Shown here one piece after another: positions 63,090 through 64,000 of a DNA stretch of 64,000 bases. The position numbers were made by a program, and so were the translations under genes. Source of the DNA: Diaphorobacter sp. HDW4A. GTDB lineage: Bacteria > Pseudomonadota > Gammaproteobacteria > Burkholderiales > Burkholderiaceae_C. The notes beneath the pieces are model-generated. The model was not told where the DNA came from, ran no database searches, and saw only the letters and a program-made list of their open reading frames with translations. Positions within the stretch are counted from its first letter, which is position 1; each line of letters starts with the position of its first letter. The DNA lies in the NCBI RefSeq assembly GCF_011305995.1, contig NZ_CP049910.1, forward strand, positions 4,216,001-4,280,000, in the 5' to 3' direction.

Positions 63090-63126
63090 ATTGCACGATC
63101 TCCGGTTAACAATGCTGCATCGCAAT
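63090..63126. promoter_or_regulatory. ATTGCAC...CGCAAT half-sites after hppD
   Basis: ATTGCAC (63090-63096) and CGCAAT (63121-63126) repeat the half-site pair seen at 61737 and 61769 with almost the same spacing (32 versus 34 bases to the GCAAT core). They lie between hppD and the Bug receptor gene. Confidence 0.35.
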
Positions 63127-63173
63127 AAATTGTAAATATACTGGGCCAATATTTACTTTTCAGAGGACCCGCC

Positions 63174-64000
63174 GTGCTCCGCGCTTCTTTTCTGCTCAGT
63201 GTCTTGCTCGCCTGCGTCCCCTTGGCCGCCACGGCCCAGAATGCCTCGGCGCCCATGACGCTGGTCGTCCCCTATCCGGCGGGCGGCCCGCTTGACACTT
63301 CCGCGCGCCTCATCGCGCAGGAGGCGAGCGGCCCGCTGGGCACCATCAAGGTCGAGAACAAGCCCGGCAAGGGTGGAGGAACAGGTGCGGAGTTGGTCGC
63401 CAAGGCACCGAAGTCGTCCAATATGGTGCTGATGGGTGCCGTGGCCACGCACGCGGTGAATCCGTGGCTGTACAAGAACTTCCCTTACGACCCGCTCAAG
63501 GACTTCAAGCCTCTGGTGCTGGTCGCCCGCACGCCCAATGTGCTGGTGATGAACGCCGAACTTGCGCAGGAACTCAACATCCAGTCCACGACGGATCTGG
63601 TGAAGTACCTCAAGGCGAATCCGGACAAGCTCAAGTACGGCTCGGGCGGCAACGGCAGCATCGGTCACATCGCGGCGGAGATGTTCAAGTCGCTGACCAA
63701 CACCCGCATGGCGCATGTGCCGTTCCAAGGCTCGAACCCGGCACTCAAGGCGCTCGAATCCAAGGAAGTCGGACTGGTGTTCGACAACCTCGCCTCCTCG
63801 CTGCCACGCATCCAGACCGGTCACCTGAAGGCGCTGGGCGTGACCTCGCTCGGTCGCGACGACTCGCTGCCCAAAGTGCCCAGCATCAATGACGAGGTGC
63901 CCGGCTTCAACGTGGTGACCTGGTTCGGCCTGTTCGCGCCCGCATCGCTGCCCGACAACGATGCGCGCCGCTACGCCGATGCCTTCCAGTCGGCCATGAA
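63174..64000 (+). CDS. Bug/TctC-type tripartite tricarboxylate receptor (partial, cut by window end)
   Basis: An open frame from GTG 63174 (AGAGGA upstream) runs to the window end, 275 codons. It has a signal peptide (FLLSVLLACVPLAATAQ), then the Bug family pattern: MTLVVPYPAGGPLDTSARLI, VENKPGKGGGTGAELVAKA, GSGGNGSIGHIAAEMFKSL, VPFQGSNPALKAL and the helical end. Bug proteins bind small carboxylates or other ligands in the periplasm for TctAB transporters or as orphan receptors. No transporter is in view. Confidence 0.9.
   Translation, partial: MLRASFLLSVLLACVPLAATAQNASAPMTLVVPYPAGGPLDTSARLIAQEASGPLGTIKVENKPGKGGGTGAELVAKAPKSSNMVLMGAVATHAVNPWLYKNFPYDPLKDFKPLVLVARTPNVLVMNAELAQELNIQSTTDLVKYLKANPDKLKYGSGGNGSIGHIAAEMFKSLTNTRMAHVPFQGSNPALKALESKEVGLVFDNLASSLPRIQTGHLKALGVTSLGRDDSLPKVPSINDEVPGFNVVTWFGLFAPASLPDNDARRYADAFQSAM

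Noticed and set aside
1..64000. tRNA, rRNA or CRISPR features
   Set aside because: None was recognised by eye; no cloverleaf-like or spacer-repeat array stood out.

Overview
The window looks like a piece of a Burkholderiales chromosome, most likely Comamonadaceae (Comamonas, Delftia or Acidovorax type). The reasons are high GC by eye, a Xanthomonas/beta-type gsp operon order (E-F-G-H-I-J-K-L-M-N-D), a granule-associated phasin beside a PhaD-like regulator, a type III pantothenate kinase, a Bug-family solute receptor, and an argB-slmA pair. No tRNA, rRNA or CRISPR array was seen.

Region 1 (1-about 11,100) is the early module of a Mu-like transposable phage, on the plus strand. It holds a MuA-type DDE transposase, a MuB-type AAA ATPase, a long run of small tightly packed genes mostly joined by ATGA-type overlaps, a DUF3164 protein, a GemA-like protein and, last, a Mor-type activator. 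No capsid, tail, packaging or lysis gene follows: mor is followed by about 600 bp of non-coding DNA with nested inverted repeats and four copies of a 9-bp motif, and then by the host gene slmA. Either the element lost its late genes, or its late module lies left of the window in a divergent (BcepMu-like) layout.

Region 2 (11,554-26,000) holds slmA and argB, then a cell-envelope polysaccharide locus: a WecA/MraY-type sugar-phosphate transferase, a GT2, a 1275-aa methyltransferase/coiled-coil/GT2/GT4 multidomain protein, an 850-aa polytopic membrane protein, two further methyltransferases, and an O-antigen-type ABC transporter (wzm, wzt) whose ATPase carries a Wzt-type C-terminal domain. The arrangement suggests ABC-dependent export of a methyl-capped O-polysaccharide. 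A dTDP-L-rhamnose operon (rfbB-D-A-C) at 42.4-45.9 kb could supply precursor.

Region 3 (26,089-42,409) holds a periplasmic parvulin, a 517-aa secreted surface-type protein, a small lipoprotein, a complete type II secretion operon (gspE to gspD, minus strand) and a divergent secreted GH42-like protein. The secreted proteins around the operon are natural substrate candidates, but that is inference.

Region 4 (45.9-64 kb) is mostly housekeeping: phasin and PhaD-like regulator, coaX, a BON-LysM protein, a 500-bp long inverted repeat, a rhodanese, a YgjP-type metallopeptidase, plsC, gmhB, glyS, glyQ, fabB, fabA, lnt, corC, a GNAT, an Lrp-type regulator divergent from hppD, and a Bug receptor cut by the window end. 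ATTGCAC/GCAAT half-sites recur around the lrp-hppD neighbourhood and may mark a small local regulon.
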